A stretch of DNA of 64,000 nucleotides from Lytechinus variegatus. Its lineage: Eukaryota > Echinodermata > Echinoidea > Temnopleuroida > Toxopneustidae. The translations under genes were made by a program, and so were the position numbers. Below, piece after piece: positions 1 through 12,567 of this stretch. The stretch covers positions 42,102,201 through 42,166,200 of the forward strand of contig NC_054746.1 in the NCBI RefSeq assembly GCF_018143015.1, written 5' to 3'. The first letter of the stretch is position 1, and each line of letters begins with the position of its first letter. A model generated the notes under the pieces. The model was not told the origin of the DNA. It made no database searches and saw only the letters and a program-made list of their open reading frames with translations.

Positions 1-205
1 TTCATTAAAAAAAAAGAATTTTCTGCAAAGAACAGGTCTGTAAAAAAGGGGGAAAGGGTGTTTTATTCAAGGAAATTTGTAAGGCTCCATACACCAAATA
101 CCAATATCCTGTAATTTTACGCAAAAAAATAAAGATTAAAGGTGTTCCCTGCAGGAACTTCTTTTATTTTAAAGATAAATTTTCTAACAGTGTAGAACAA
201 ATAAT
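1..205. mobile_element. MITE-like dispersed repeat, copy 1 (5' end outside window)
   Basis: This stretch matches 6495-6767 over most of its length. Shared blocks include GAACAGGTCTGT, TTTTATTCAAGGAAATTTGT and GCAGGAACTTCTTTTATTTT. Its right end reads TTCTAACAGTGTAG. The reverse complement of that resembles the left end of the other copy (CACACTGTTAAAAA), so the family appears to have short terminal inverted repeats. No coding capacity is visible. It is probably a non-autonomous DNA transposon. Confidence 0.55.
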
Positions 206-1348
206 AAAAGTGTAATTTATTTCGAATAACTTTACTTGATTTTTGTCGTTGTTGTTGGAAATTAAACAATCTCGTGAATCTATATAGAAAAAGTTCCTTT
301 TATCACGGACTGACAATAAATGATTTTATTTCAAATGACACTGGACAAAAAGTATCACACTGAAGAAAGAGTGGACGATTATGCTTTCGATAATAATTGA
401 ACTAAACTTGTTGCAATGTTGGTCTAGTGTGGGATAATAGGTGCAATGTTATAACTGAATCCTGAACTCTATTTCTGTTACAACATTGCAACTATTATCA
501 TAGGCCAATTACTCCACGAGTCGTATTGATATTTATATGATCGTAATGACTTTATATGCATATGCCAGAGATTATTATTGAATAGAGCTTAAAATGACAA
601 ATCTTTGTGTAAACTCGTGTCGACCACATTGATCTTGTTTTTAACCACGGCCGCCAACTCAGTGGTGACAATCCTAACAATTAATCACGGTTTTCGGATG
701 GTCTCAGCTGACATCATAACCACAACCGAAATTAAAACTAAATCAAGATCTTATGTGATATATTCAGTTATGTTCGATATAAGTATTTTTACATATACTT
801 GTCCTCATAGACAAACCAAGTCTAACACAGCCCCATTGCATGGAAGGTTCTATGAAAATATGCAATCAAAGGGAAATACATCTTATGTTATTAATTTTCG
901 TTTTTATTGCTATTCTAAATCCAGTTTGTACTCAGCACTAAACTTTTATTTCTTACTTCTCTTTTTTGTCACATACATATTTTCATTATTGTTTGCAAAT
1001 CACGATGTTAGTACTTCGGCATGCGTTTGCTGGTGGAATTCATTCGTGGAAAACTAAAGAGCTTATATTATAAGAAAAGCAACAGCGCTATCTGTAGTCT
1101 ATAAAAATAAAGATACTTTCATTTCTCGATCGAACCTAAGCCCCAGGGGCCCAATCAATGGTGCAATCTAAATAGTTCTGTTCGATCGACCATGATCAGG
1201 AAAATAAACTAAGGAGATGCATAATCCAGAATATCATTTCATTTCAAATATATAATAGTGGCTTCTTCTAGCGCATATGTCTACCTTAATCCGTCGTGAC
1301 GGTCCTCTGCATGCTTGCTTACAAGCATGGGGGAGGGCACTTCCTGAG
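206..1348. other. AT-rich intergenic DNA, no recognised gene
   Basis: No recognised gene or repeat. The longest open frame (605-1057) starts at a TTG, has no recognisable domain and uses codons as expected of AT-rich non-coding DNA. Confidence 0.5.
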
Positions 1349-1792
1349 CACTTCCCTTGACGAGTGAATACCATGCGTGACCCCCCAAAAAACACCAAAA
1401 AGGATCTCTTTTTCAAGATAGGGCACGTTACGTACAATAATGATGTCAAAAGCACTAATATAATGAAAAAAATGTATATTATTTTGCTTGGAAAACAACG
1501 TGTTTACGATCCAATTTAAGCAATTGAGCGAGGTGGGGGTAGTACTAAACCCAATGAAAGTAAAGGTAAAGCCGACGTCCGTGACATAACAAATAAGATA
1601 TCGTTGTACTTGTTTAGGGGGTCAATTCAGGGAACATGTCAAGGATACCGTTATGTTACCCATACCTGTTAAGGGTAGGGTTTCACACCCCAATACTTGT
1701 TAAGGGTGCATTTTCAGAACATGGAAAATACTTGTTTAGGGTGCTTTTCGAAACCCTGTGCACGCATGGTAGCCACTCGTCAATGGAAGTGC
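1349..1792. mobile_element. TIR-bounded repeat unit 1 (ACGAGTG family)
   Basis: The left end reads GCACTTCCCTTGACGAGTG followed by AATACCATGCGTGAC. The right end is its imperfect inverted complement (CGCATGGTAGCCACTCGTC, then AATGGAAGTGC). The interior shares several blocks with the next unit, among them GTTAAGGGTAGGGTT, AAGGGTGCATTTTCAGAACATGG (in part) and the GTAAAGGTAA..CCGAC..CCGTGACAT segment. No open frame of note. It looks like a non-autonomous DNA transposon. Confidence 0.55.
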
Positions 1793-1865
1793 CCCCCCCT
1801 CCCCCGGAAAAGCATTCATGCTTTCTTAGCAATCAGTTTAAAAAAAATCACCACCCCCGGGAGGA

Positions 1866-2371
1866 GTGCCACTTGCATTAACGAGTGGATACCATGCGCG
1901 ACCCCCCCCCCCAAAAAAAAAGTAAAAGAATGTCTTTTAAAAGACAGGGCTCGTTACGTACGTAACGTAATAAGAGTTTCAAAAACACTAAAATAATGAA
2001 AAAAGGGTGTCTATTTCGCTCGGAAAGCTACGTGTTTAGGGTCCAATTTTCGAGGGTATAAAAAATACTGAAATGTTTTATAAAGGATGTAGTTTTTGCC
2101 CCGTCAACATGTGTTTAGTGTCCGATTTGCGCGAGGTGTGGGAGGTTGGTCGGTGTAGGTAAAGGTAAGACCGACATCCGTGACATGATATCGCTGTATA
2201 CTAGTCTTGTTTAGGGGCCAAGTGTATCGTTTTGTTCCCATTTCTTGTTAAGGGTAGGGTTCCACACGCCAATATTAATAGGCCTACTTGTTAAGGGGTG
2301 CATTTTCAGAACATGGGTTGCTTTTCGAGACCCCATGGTCGCGCATGGTATCCACTCGTCAAAGGAAGTGC
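1866..2371. mobile_element. TIR-bounded repeat unit 2 (ACGAGTG family)
   Basis: This is a second, diverged copy of the preceding unit in the same orientation, about 75 bp downstream. Its termini are ACGAGTGGATACCATGCGCG and CGCGCATGGTATCCACTCGT, a 20-bp perfect inverted pair. Internal order is the same as in unit 1, with small indels, including an inserted TAATAGGCCTA-type segment near 2276. Confidence 0.55.
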
Positions 2372-3410
2372 CTTAAATTCCCCGCCCCCCTCCCGGGTCA
2401 CCACCATTAATCATTTTTCGGTGCTCAGAGCGCTTCAAGAAAATATACATGAACAAGTAATAATTTAAATCGTTATCATTATTAAAAATGTTAATATCAC
2501 CATAATATATCATTATCGTTGTTCTTTGTTTCGTTATCATCATCATCATCATCATGAATGGAGGAGTGGTGCAACAATCTCTATCAAGTTTCATTTAAAT
2601 TGACGAAATTCTAATTTAGGTTTCAAAGTTGTTTCTTTTGCGATGGATAAAAGATAAATAAAAAGACCTCCTTGATTTGTTATGTGACCTGACGGAAGGA
2701 GATATGCCAAGGATTAATGATAATATTTTGCTTTATGTGCATTGCAAAGACGCATGGACATTATGTTTATTTAAGATGGACAGATAGTCTGATATCATAA
2801 ACTGATAAAGTTCTCTGAATAATGCCCTGATGGGACTTTGTCCAGTCCATTCATCGGTCAAATATCTACTTCGGAATGTCATTTATCGTATTGTCAGAAA
2901 TGATCTTCATCATGATCAAAGTTGAAATGAGACAATAAAAAAAAGTTTGGTGAAGTAATGATTAACTTTTAAAATTATTAATTCATTTTCTCATAAAATG
3001 TAAAGTTATTATATACATATTGTAGGAAAAAATATTGGGTAGATGTCTAAAGTAAAAAAAAAGAAAAAAGAAAAAGCAGATCCCCAATAACGTTGTGATT
3101 GTTTTTTGGTATAAATATTTCTAATCCATTTTTTTTCTTTATGATTCATTCCAAAAACAGTAATCAATTATGTTTGGTATGTAATGACAAAATGTTTCAT
3201 ACGAATCAATGCTGAAGAAAACCGTAAATAAAATAAAAATAAAACCAAATCAGAATATGCACTCTTACAAAAAAATATTCGATTGGCTAACAAAATGAAC
3301 ATATCAACTGTTGATCAAAAGGAAATTATATGCAAAAACAAATCTTAACCAACAAGGCTCATGTTAACCAAACCGATGTAGGTTGATCTCCATATAAAGC
3401 AGAGTACCTA
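2372..3410. other. Intergenic AT-rich DNA
   Basis: Only a short CAT trinucleotide run near 2535-2555 and scattered A/T runs are visible. No gene or structured element is supported. Confidence 0.5.
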
Positions 3411-3650
3411 CATTGTAAAAACTGTGGTGTTAAAACTGACATCAATTAGTGTTAATATAGGACCACACCCTGAGGTGTTAAAATAACACCCTATAGAGAT
3501 TGAACATAACAGCAAAGAGTGTTAATGTAACAGTCATAGGTGTTGTAATAACACCTGTAGGTGTAAAACTAACACCACCAATTTAACACCGGTGTAAAAT
3601 ATCTGGTGTGGTCCTCTATGTACACCGGTTAACACCACAGTTTTTGCTGT
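3411..3650. mobile_element. Short TIR element (AACTGTGGTGTTAA family)
   Basis: Terminal inverted repeats AAAAACTGTGGTGTTAA (left) and its complement GTTAACACCACAGTTTTT (right) bound about 230 bp of DNA. The interior is full of GGTGT, AACACC and GTGTTA words in both orientations, so much of it could fold on itself. There is no coding frame. It is a MITE-like element; the superfamily is not identified. Confidence 0.6.
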
Positions 3651-4959
3651 GTATGAACCCACTAAATCTGTTCAATGAAATTGCGAGAAAGGAAAATTCA
3701 GATAATTAATGAACGAAACTACATTGAATGCTGTAATAATAGTCCAATTTGATAATTGTATTAATAATTTTAGACAGGATTTAGTGAACAAAGTAGCTTT
3801 GAATTTTGCTAATTGTTCTATGTAGAATGGAGCCACATAGGTTCACCCCCACATCCCCCTCTCTCTCTCTCTTATTCATCTCTACCTCTCTGTCTTTTCC
3901 TCTATATTTTATGTGTGGCTCAATATGAACTCTCATAGCCTACGCAACTGCCACACATAGTTCGCTTGCTATAAATATGCTTTGTAGTATAGTTATATAA
4001 TATTTGAAATCAGGCACCCAAAATAGATGATAGAAACTTTATTGTAAGATATATTTTCTCATAAAGTGACCTTTCCTTTTATTTACAATAATATACACAT
4101 TTTCTATACAAACTATATAAAATGATACACGATGTTGATTCTTACAACTTTTCACGAGCATAGATTGCAGTTGAATATGTACAAATATTTTCTGACCGTT
4201 AATTCCATAACATGTTAAGCCAAACACACGGGAAACGGAAATATAAAAAATGAAGATCGGTATGATTGAGATTAGTTTCGACTATAGCATAATACATGCA
4301 AACATAATACATTTCGATCTTGTTAACACAAGTCATACTCGAGCATATTTTCATCTCAAAATATAAACTTCGTAGTTGTTTTGTAGTACAAAGAAGCTTG
4401 CTGTGAAAAAGGGATGGTATTCACTTATCGGATTACGAAAGTGCATTTAATCATATATGTTTTTTAAATAATATCTTCTGTAATAAGAATTATAATAATT
4501 TGTTGGCCTATGGTGCCACATCCCATTTCGTTTGAAGGCGCTTTTAGATGTAATGAAAGACTAAAGGAATGAGAAAAACAATTAGAATATCTACAATATG
4601 CATTTACACTAAACAAAAGAAAAATGTCTGTCATTCAGAACACCACAACTAAATGTTTAATAAAATTTGACAATTAAAGATTTGCGTTTGTCATATAGTT
4701 TATTAGTATAATATATTGAAAGGGAATGCTATTACATATCCAATATAGCCTCTGACATTCTAAATAACATTTTAGGTTCAATATTGTAGTGGAAATCAAA
4801 TCATACCAAACTTGACTAACATCACTATTCATTATGTTAAAAGGTATTTATTGCTTTCAATGATAAATGTCTATTTTTGAATGGGTGATGTTCAAATAAT
4901 ATAGTCGTAAACAATCATTAGAAGTTTCTTGCCCTGCATTTAGCATGATTAATGGAATT
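3651..4959. other. Intergenic AT-rich DNA
   Basis: No recognised gene. There is a short CT-rich run near 3858-3900. Nothing else is structured. Confidence 0.45.
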
Positions 4960-5110
4960 CGCAGCTTTATTTTAATGAGATGCATCAATGAATGGAACTA
5001 CCTACCATCTGATGTGGAGGAGAGCCCATCTGTTAACAGCTAAATTCAAATCCAATTTGTTAAAATTTTGGAACTCGAGAAAAGATAAAATGACCCAGAT
5101 GAAAGCTATG
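4960..5110 (+). mobile_element. LINE remnant, reverse transcriptase C-terminal tail
   Basis: One frame reads RSFILMRC followed by INEWNYLPSDVEESPSVNS before a stop. The pattern of a V/I-N-x-W-N-x-LP motif followed by V-x-x-S-P/A-S-V-N-S is characteristic of the very C-terminus of CR1/L2/RTE-like LINE ORF2 proteins. A neighbouring frame continues with KFKSNLLKFWNSRK, which fits the usual FKxxLDKFW ending after a frameshift. It is a 5'-truncated, decayed copy of about 150 bp. The exact LINE clade cannot be told from so short a piece. Confidence 0.5.
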
Positions 5111-5265
5111 CTTGTCCATGTTCTATAGTGCCATTAAAAAGTGTTCCGGAATTCTTTATGAGATGTCAACGAGAGGCAAATAAATTTTCAATTTTGAATT
5201 CCTACACCCGTGGTATTAAATCAATCACTATCTATTTTGTATATATATATAAAGCAATTCCATTT

Positions 5266-5271
5266 TTTATT
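5266..5271 (-). promoter_or_regulatory. Candidate poly(A) signal for ARF-family gene A
   Basis: AATAAA on the minus strand lies about 300 bp downstream of the stop codon of the ARF gene ending at 5574. It is in an AT-rich context, so chance occurrence is possible. Confidence 0.3.
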
Positions 5272-5573
5272 ATTATTTTTCAGGTCATTTCGGCCTATTG
5301 CTAAACTAAAAAGTTATTTTCAGTTAGACGAACAGCGTTTAAGTCCATGGACTTTTGACTCACTGGGATTCGCCTCCCCAAACAAATAAGGGGGGCGCAC
5401 GCCCCGGATACTGGCCAAAACATGCAACATCATTGTCAAGTTGCTGCTCCCCCCTCCCGTCCCCACTCATCCCAAATATTGCAAGGATCGACATTCGACT
5501 TCATCGTCACAACGCGATTACACCAGTTTGCAGATCCACAATGGCCGGTCAATTAATGGCGTCATGTATCTTC

Positions 5574-7895
5574 TTACATGGACACCTTTCCTCCAGATTT
5601 CTTGAATTCCCGGATCATCTTGGAGAGTTGTTGGAGTCCTTCGTATAAACCATCCCCAGTCGTGGCGCATGCGCCTTGGATATGCCAAGGATTCTGGGTA
5701 AGATTTCGGAGTTGGAGATCGTCAATCAATTTGGTCACACCGTGTGCACCTGATGAAAAATGTGGGAAGATTAAAAAAGAAGTTAATAAAATGATGGTTG
5801 GAATTGGTATTAAACGGTAGATCTGAAATTATTTGAAATATTAAACCCACAATATCGGACTAATCCATTACCAATGTTTGTCTATTCTAATCGAAAATAA
5901 ATATGTATTTATCCAGATTTTTCTTTGTTTGCTTTTATTTCTCAGTACAAATGATAAAATCAAAATATGTTTGCATATACAATAAACATGAATACTCCAA
6001 AATATAAACAAAATAGTCGTCGAGTACAAAGAAAAATTGTAAAGTATCAACATTTCTTTTGCAACATGCAATTATAATGAACGAGTTCGTGGCATTATTC
6101 TGGGTTTTTTCTAGCAAAATTTAATGAGTGAGGTATCGCCTACCTGGTAGATCCTGTTTGTTAGCAAGTATTAGCACAGGAACGTTCCTAGTCATTTCTT
6201 GAGCTTGTAGTATAGCAAGCAGTTCACCTCGAGCTTCTGCGAATCGTTCTCGATCTTGGCTATCTACTACAAAGATAACACCTGAAAAAAATAAAATAAA
6301 ATTCTGCACATTATAGAGTGTTGTTCGTTATACTGAAAAAAAATAGAATTTATATCAAACTCACCATGCTCAATAGTTTATAAAAAAAATGAAAATTTCC
6401 ACACAAAAAATACCATTCGGGTCTATATACGTTATTGACCGAGTTTTTTTTTTTACTCAAATTTCCATTTAGGTTTCATAAAGCAATAAGGTTCCACACT
6501 GTTAAAAAAAACGTGATTTTACAGAAAATAAACAGAAGATTTTGCAGAAAGCAATAACAGAATCATTCTGTAAATTCATAAAACAGGAATTTTTCTGTAA
6601 TTTAACAGAACAGGTCTGTTTTAAAAAGGGAAAAGGATGTTTTATTCAAGGAAATTTGTAAGATTCCATACTCCAAATACCAATTTCTTGTAAGATTACG
6701 CAAATCGGTAAGATTACAGGTGTTCTCGAGACTCTGCTGCAGGAACTTCTTTTATTTTGAGGATAAATCAATAAGGGTCCAGTAGGCTAATTTATGGACG
6801 GATTACGGAAGCACAAACACACAATTATGTATTCCTTAATTCTAAAATAGATTAATGCAGATCGAATAATAACCCTTACCATGTGTGCCATAGTAGTAAT
6901 GTCTCCAAAGTGCCCTGATTTTCTCTTGACCGCCTACATCCCAAACGGTGAATGATAGACCTGGTACTGGTGTCACGGTTTCCACATTAAATCCTATGGT
7001 AGGGATCGTTGTCACTGTTTCATTCAGCTTCAGCTTGTATAAACATGTAGTCTTTCCTATAAATAAAAAGAAAAAAAATTAACATTTACAAGGCAATACA
7101 TACGTGACCCCCCCCCCCTCCATTTCTTCCTCATCCCTGCAATACATGTATTCTCTTCAGGTAATCAGAAGCTCATTTTTATTTCATCAGTGACCCCTTC
7201 TCCCCCTTTCTCTCTCTGTGACATTTTTACCTGGCCGATTTCTTCTGACACTAGACATATTACATCCTGCTCAATTTTTCCTCCGACATGAGTTATTCCG
7301 AACATATTTCTGTAAATATTCTTCTTCATAATAATAATTATAATAATAGCAATAATAATAATAATGATAATAATAAATAATGATAATGATGATAAATAAT
7401 AATAATTAATGATAATAATAATAATAATAATAATAATGATAATAATAAACATTTTCATTTATATAGCGCTCTTACAAAATAACACGGTGTCAACGCGCGA
7501 CTGACATTATTGTTCTATTTTTTTAATCTATCACAAAAGACCTCTTAAATGTTTACCTCCGACATTCAATCCCTGATATTTGTCAGCCTGATAACCTCCA
7601 ACATTACTTCCATTTATAAACAAAAATAGTCATGCCTATAATTAGCTCCAGTACTTTTATTCAAGAGGTAATATTATAAATATTCCTCTATAAAACTTGA
7701 AACAAATCATACTTGTTGTAATAATGCATATACAGTGACAAAAAAATAATCATGATAATTTTTAACCAATGACGTAAAGATGAAAAAAAAGATAGATCTA
7801 CCTGCTGCATCCAGACCAAGCATAAGAACTCTTGAAGGACTTCCCTGAGACCATTCCTTGAAGAGAGTCATTACCCGAGACATTAATAAACCCAT
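5574..7895 (-). CDS. ARF-family small GTPase, paralogue A (194 aa, 4 coding exons)
   Basis: The coding exons, read on the minus strand, are 7895-7802, 7056-6880, 6281-6144 and 5749-5574. Every intron is GT-AG and interrupts the frame in phase 1. The protein starts MGLLMSRV, so Gly2 could be N-myristoylated as in ARFs. It has all nucleotide-binding motifs: GLDAAGKT (P-loop, about residues 27-34), [10 protein letters not shown] (switch 1), WDVGGQ (G3, with the catalytic Gln), NKQD and CATTGDG (G5). Length is slightly over ARF1 (181 aa) because of a C-terminal KKSGGKVSM tail. ARF proteins cycle between GDP and GTP on Golgi, endosomal or plasma membranes and recruit coats and lipid enzymes. The sequence lies between ARF1/6 and ARL11/14 types, so I do not give an orthologue name. 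The stop is TAA at 5576-5574. Confidence 0.9.
6495..6767. mobile_element. MITE-like dispersed repeat, copy 2, in ARF-A intron
   Basis: This is homologous to the element at 1-205 and lies in the second coding intron of ARF gene A (6282-6879). The left end CACACTGTTAAAAA matches the inverted right end of the first copy. Its own right end has lost that terminus. It contains extra short hairpin words (TTACAGAA, TTCTGTAA). Confidence 0.5.
7325..7458. repeat. ATT/AAT trinucleotide microsatellite
   Basis: About 130 bp of imperfect AAT and ATG triplets within the first coding intron of ARF gene A. Open frames here encode only Ile/Met runs and are not genes. Confidence 0.8.
7459..7500 (-). mobile_element. 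Truncated SINE tail (TATATAGCGC type)
   Basis: The segment TTTATATAGCGCTC after an AAT run matches the 3' end of the tRNA-derived SINEs at 50180 and 52071, where an AT-triplet tail adjoins TTTATATAGCGC or TTTATATTGCGC. Only the tail survives here. Confidence 0.4.
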
Positions 7896-8439
7896 CTCAG
7901 ATCAACAATTTCAACTTCCAAAAGTACAAAAAGATAATCCTCCTATGACTGCTGATAATGATATCAAATCCACTCTGCTGCGTGTAAAGGCTATGTGAAA
8001 ATATAAATCTCTTGTAAAAATCTTCAGTATCCAAGTCTGAATTTTGATCTGAGAAAAGTAGAATTATGATTTTTCAAACATTCCTCTACCACTTTATATA
8101 GAAAACCAAGCAGGCTATCGATAATTCGATGATGCGAAATTTGACACGTGTAAGTAAAGTTGTCACACACCGCCTCGCTTCGACCAATAGCTGAAGAGGG
8201 ACTTTTCATGCCAAATTCCCGGATGTGAGACCGTAAACCCTGTCAACGGTGAATCAACCAACAATAATAAGGTAGGAACCCGGTATATAGGAACCAAATA
8301 CAAGTCGTGTGTCACTGAATCATGTTTAGTCTGCCTATGGTGCAAGATTTTGACTTAAAAGCTGCCATAATGAAAAACAACCCTTTCGGACATACAACTG
8401 GTATAGTACTAGTAGCAGTATATTATTACCCGTCATCAA
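7896..8439. other. 5' flank of ARF-family gene A
   Basis: This region is upstream of the ARF-A start codon. It should hold its promoter and 5' UTR, but I found no motif strong enough to place a transcription start. Confidence 0.35.
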
Positions 8440-8442
8440 TTT

Positions 8443-8476
<34 letters not shown>

Positions 8477-8745
8477 ATGATGATGATCCTCCTTCTCCTC
8501 CTCATCATCATCACAGGTTGTCATCACGATCACATCAATCGTCATCCTAATTATGATGACGACGATGATGATATTCTAGCAATGATGACGATAGTAATGA
8601 TACTACTACTAATAATAATAATAAGAAGAATAATATCAATAATGATAACAATGATAATGATAATAATAATTATTACAATAATAATGATAATAAAAATAAT
8701 AATAAAAAATATTAATAATGATAATAATAATAAATTAATAGATAA
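8440..8745. repeat. ATC/GAT and AAT microsatellite block
   Basis: About 300 bp of imperfect CAT/ATG triplets grade into AAT/ATAAT triplets. The first part contains GATCATCATGATCATGATGA, which is locally self-complementary. Frames are low-complexity on both strands. Confidence 0.8.
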
Positions 8746-10035
8746 ATAATGAGAAGACAAGAAAGAAAAAGAATGAAATTAAGAATAAGAATGATAAGGA
8801 CTACAAAATAAAGAGTATGCCTATTTATTTCCCGTAAAATATCAATTGATATTTTTCTAATCGGCAGGCTTTACAAAACAGAAAAAAAATCAAAGCAAAT
8901 AAAACTGTTGATTGGACAGTATAGTGCATCTATTTTTATCATAAAGTAGGGGGCAATGCACCTTGCAGCATAATACTATGAGTATGTACAAAATTAGTTG
9001 CCAAGGTTACGTGTTCAAGTGACGTGTATAGACTAGTAAAGCCTGCCTGCATGTGCTTTGGTGTGCTGGCGATATGATCATGATCAAATCCTTTACCGAG
9101 ACTATTGTTAAAAAGCAAACAAATTGATTACATCGACATGTTGACATCGTAAATTTACGTGTTGTCTGCGTCTGTCACACACTCCACGTCATAGACCGGT
9201 GATTCCTATTGTTCGGTCAACTATTGATACGTGGTTTTCAGTAGTGGAAGAAATATTGATTCAATAGACTCGTCTTTCCCTTTTCCTTTCAGGGAATAAA
9301 TGAAAGTTCTATTTATAGAGCAGAGAGAAATATTGGGATACATAGGCGTCCTTTTTTGTAAGGTAACAAAACATTTGAGGTTGATCAAAAATACCCTCTC
9401 AATTTTATCATTCCCTGTTCTCTGTCGTTTTTTTTCTAAATCGCTTTTGTCTTTACTTTTTTTTAAACACACCTTATCTCATTTTTACCGATTCAAGCCA
9501 CGATTGTGAGAGATGAAATATTTGTGTTAGTTTTTTAACCACTGGCGTATAGGGGTGCTGGGGGCCCCCAGCAATATCTTTTTCTTTCAATGTCTTTTTC
9601 GTTTCCACACTTTTCCACACTGAAGAAAAAAAAAGGAAAAAGGGCAAGAAAATGAAAGGAAAATGGGTGAGATATATTATGTCAAAAAATCTGTTGTAGG
9701 CTAGCTTAGAAAAATAATTTGGCTAATTTTTTTAATTTATTTTGTATGTCTTTGTTACAAATATTTCTAGTTTTACAAAGTCCGTTAGGGTAGTGATGAT
9801 CTTACATTGAATAATTAGTCAATCCTATATCTCCACTTTCTTGGGGCAAAAAAAAAAACTTATTATTCAATCAATTTATTATAATAAAAAAACCACCAAA
9901 TGGATAGATGGCACCATTTGTTCTGCATTTGTATGACGACATGCAAAGAAAAAGTTTAACCAAAATATTGAAAAAATACCGTTACATCACACCTTTCCAT
10001 CCGATTGCGATGAGTTGGGCTTGTTTAATTTTCCT
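8746..10035. other. Intergenic DNA, no recognised gene
   Basis: No convincing gene. A GGGGGCCCCC palindrome lies near 9561-9570. Confidence 0.4.
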
Positions 10036-12272
10036 TCATGTATTCAGTTCATATCCATTTCAGGCCGGAGTACCCCTGTAATTGAAATTGTTCCGCGCAA
10101 TTCCAGGAAAATTATAGGTATATGCATTCACCAGAATCATGACTATTGAATGTAAAAGGGAAGTTTGAAAACAAACAAAATAATTTTTTGAAAATCCACG
10201 GATCCTTTATTCATGCTGCTTTATTGGAGGGCATGACAATGAACTATTGTCCCGGGTGAGCAAAACGAACCATTAACTTGGAGGGGGCTCAGCATTGCGT
10301 ATGTTGGAAAATTTCTATTTAAAAAGGCTGGCAAAATTTGGGCCTTTTTAAACTAAAAATCTAATTTTGCGAGGGCAGAGCCCTCCAAGTCCCAGCCTAT
10401 CTTAATGCCAATGGAAAAAATAAATATAAACCTCAAACCAAAATGAATATCCTCTCAAGCAATGATTTATCGACACAAAACATTATTTGTTATTGAAGAT
10501 TTAGATTTAGATTGAGATTCATTTATTTCCGTTCAACAAAATAATATAATCGGAGTAACAATACAATACAGTCATGTTCAAAATAATACATAATAGTTCA
10601 AAGGCATTTCATAGGAAATATTGAAGTTAATTGAAGTTAAATTAACTTGTCAAGAAAAGCAGAGCTTTTAAAAAAAGGCTAGTCCCTAACTTAGTTCCAT
10701 ACTAATTAACCTAACCTATAGGCCTATACAAGAGACCTTGAAGGGCAGAAAATGGAATCAATTTTGAAAACAAAAAAACAAAACTAATGTAACTGGAACG
10801 TTATGAGCGAAAAAGTTTGGGCCTAACCCTGGTTAAAGCACAGTAGCTAGACACCCCCTCCCTCTCCATGTCCCTTAATTCTATTCCCCCTCTCTCTTTT
10901 TTCTCTCTCTCGTCCTCTCTCACACTATGTGTTTTATTCTCAAAGCCTGTAAACTATAACACATTTAAAAAAATCAATCATGTTCAGTTGAAATCTTCTT
11001 ATCTCTCCCATGCAGTTAGATTGTAAGAGTGTGACTTGGCACACGTTTTATACTCATTTATGTATATGATAATAATAATTATTACCAAATCTCACATACA
11101 TTTATATGACTCGTTATCATTATAAACACACATTTGGAAATCGGGAGCTGAAATTATAACAATATGCTAATCCAAGTTAGCCGAAGTAAATTATGACATT
11201 ATCATAAACTTAAATCATTTATACATTGGTCTTATTCTACAATTTTACGTGTAACAGAGCCAAATTAGTAACGAATATATTTGATTTTGAAATTGAATTT
11301 ATTTTGCATATTTCACATGTAAACATAATAATAATAATAATACAAAAGCAATAGAACGTCACAAGATTCAACATGACATATACATCAGACATGACATCAT
11401 TCATTTGTATCAAAATAATACAGTGATTTGAAATCAAAGACAATTTTATTAATGTAAAATAAGAGGGAACCTGTTGTAAAAAATAATAAGCAACGCTTGT
11501 TCAGTCTGCATGAATTACACTACTTACAAATATATATCGACAATCGATATGCAAAAATTGAATGCATGTTTGATATCGTGAGCACATTGTATACAGACTT
11601 TTTAAAATAAATATACTTATGTTTTTATCATTAATAATTAAGAATTACAATACTTACAGGATATTTCCATTTAGACATTAATTAAACGCATTCCTCCGGT
11701 AGAATTTTACAAAACAAAACGCCCCTTTTTTTCTTAGTGATGTTTCTCATATCACTAGGAAGATAGGGCTTGAAAGGAACATTGATGGCTCCCCCTCCCC
11801 CCACCATTTTTTTTTATTTTGTTGAACATTCGAATTTCATCTTTTCGTTGCTTTGTATATAATAAAAGCGATAGTCAGAAATTGAAAAGCAATTATTGAA
11901 TCAATGCGTCAACCGATTATTAATTAGTGAATTATCGGATGGTCTAATACCACTTGGTGAGTTCGTCCAACTTCACATAGTCTCAACCCATTTCGTCTAC
12001 AATCAGTTCGTCTAATATCGAATTCGTCTTATTCCCAGGTGGTATAATAGCCAATTCATTTAATTCCCAGTTGGTCTAATGACCAGTTGGGCTAATTCTC
12101 ACTTGGTCTAATATCCGATTCGTCTCATTCCCACTTGGTCTAATATCCATTTCGTCTAATGAGCAGTTGGGCTAAAACCATTTAGTATAATTTCCAGTTC
12201 GTCTAACACCACTTGGTCTAATTTCCACTTCGGCTAATTTTCACTTGGTCTTATTTACACTCCTTCTAATTG
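10036..12272. repeat. Tandem triplicated unit A (about 2.24 kb)
   Basis: This is the first of three head-to-tail copies. It begins at TCATGTATTCAGTTCATA and ends in the GGTCTAAT minisatellite. Compared with units B and C it lacks a 237-bp segment carrying a tRNA-Asp gene (junction at TTGAA, 10188-10192) and about 86 bp ending in a poly-G run (junction near 10368). These two differences explain nearly all of its shorter length. By eye the rest differs from B at only scattered bases, so the duplication is recent. No protein gene was recognised in it. Confidence 0.85.
11938..12272. repeat. Degenerate GGTCTAAT minisatellite, unit A
   Basis: About 335 bp of imperfect units of roughly 18-20 bp, of the form CACTTGGTCTAAT / CCATTTCGTCTAAT, with substitutions such as GGGCTAAT and GTATAAT. 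It is the right-hand end of the triplicated unit and is almost identical to the copy in unit B. Confidence 0.75.
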
Positions 12273-12495
12273 TCATGTATTCAGTTCATATTCATTTCAG
12301 GCCGGAGTACCCCTGTAATTGAAATTGTTCCGCGCAATTCCAGGAAAATTATAGGTATATGCATTCACCAGAATCATGACTATTGAGTGTAAAAGGGAAG
12401 TTTGAAAACAAACAAAATATATTTTTTGAATAGAGTCTTCGCTGAGGAGCATCAGATCAACCACCATATGAAAGATATCAAGAAAAAGAAACGTT

Positions 12496-12567
12496 CTCCC
12501 CGGCGGGGAATCGAACCCCGGTCTCCCGCGTGACAGGCGGGGATACTCACCACTATACTACCGAGGA
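12496..12567 (-). tRNA. tRNA-Asp (anticodon GTC), copy 1
   Basis: The 72-nt minus-strand sequence begins TCCTCGGTAGTATAGTGG and folds as a cloverleaf. The acceptor stem TCCTCGG pairs with CCGGGGA with one G-T pair and leaves discriminator G. The anticodon loop CTGTCAC has GTC. The T arm is CCGGGGTTCGATTCCCCG. It closely resembles metazoan tRNA-Asp. A and B boxes are intact, and a T-rich stretch (TTTCTTTTTC) follows the 3' end as a possible Pol III terminator. It looks functional. Confidence 0.93.

Noticed and set aside
605-1057. 150-codon open frame with a hydrophobic start
   Set aside because: It begins at TTG and not ATG, has no recognisable domain, and its composition is that of the surrounding AT-rich DNA.
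11938-12272. CRISPR-like array
   Set aside because: The units are short, degenerate and without constant spacers. It is a minisatellite in an animal genome.
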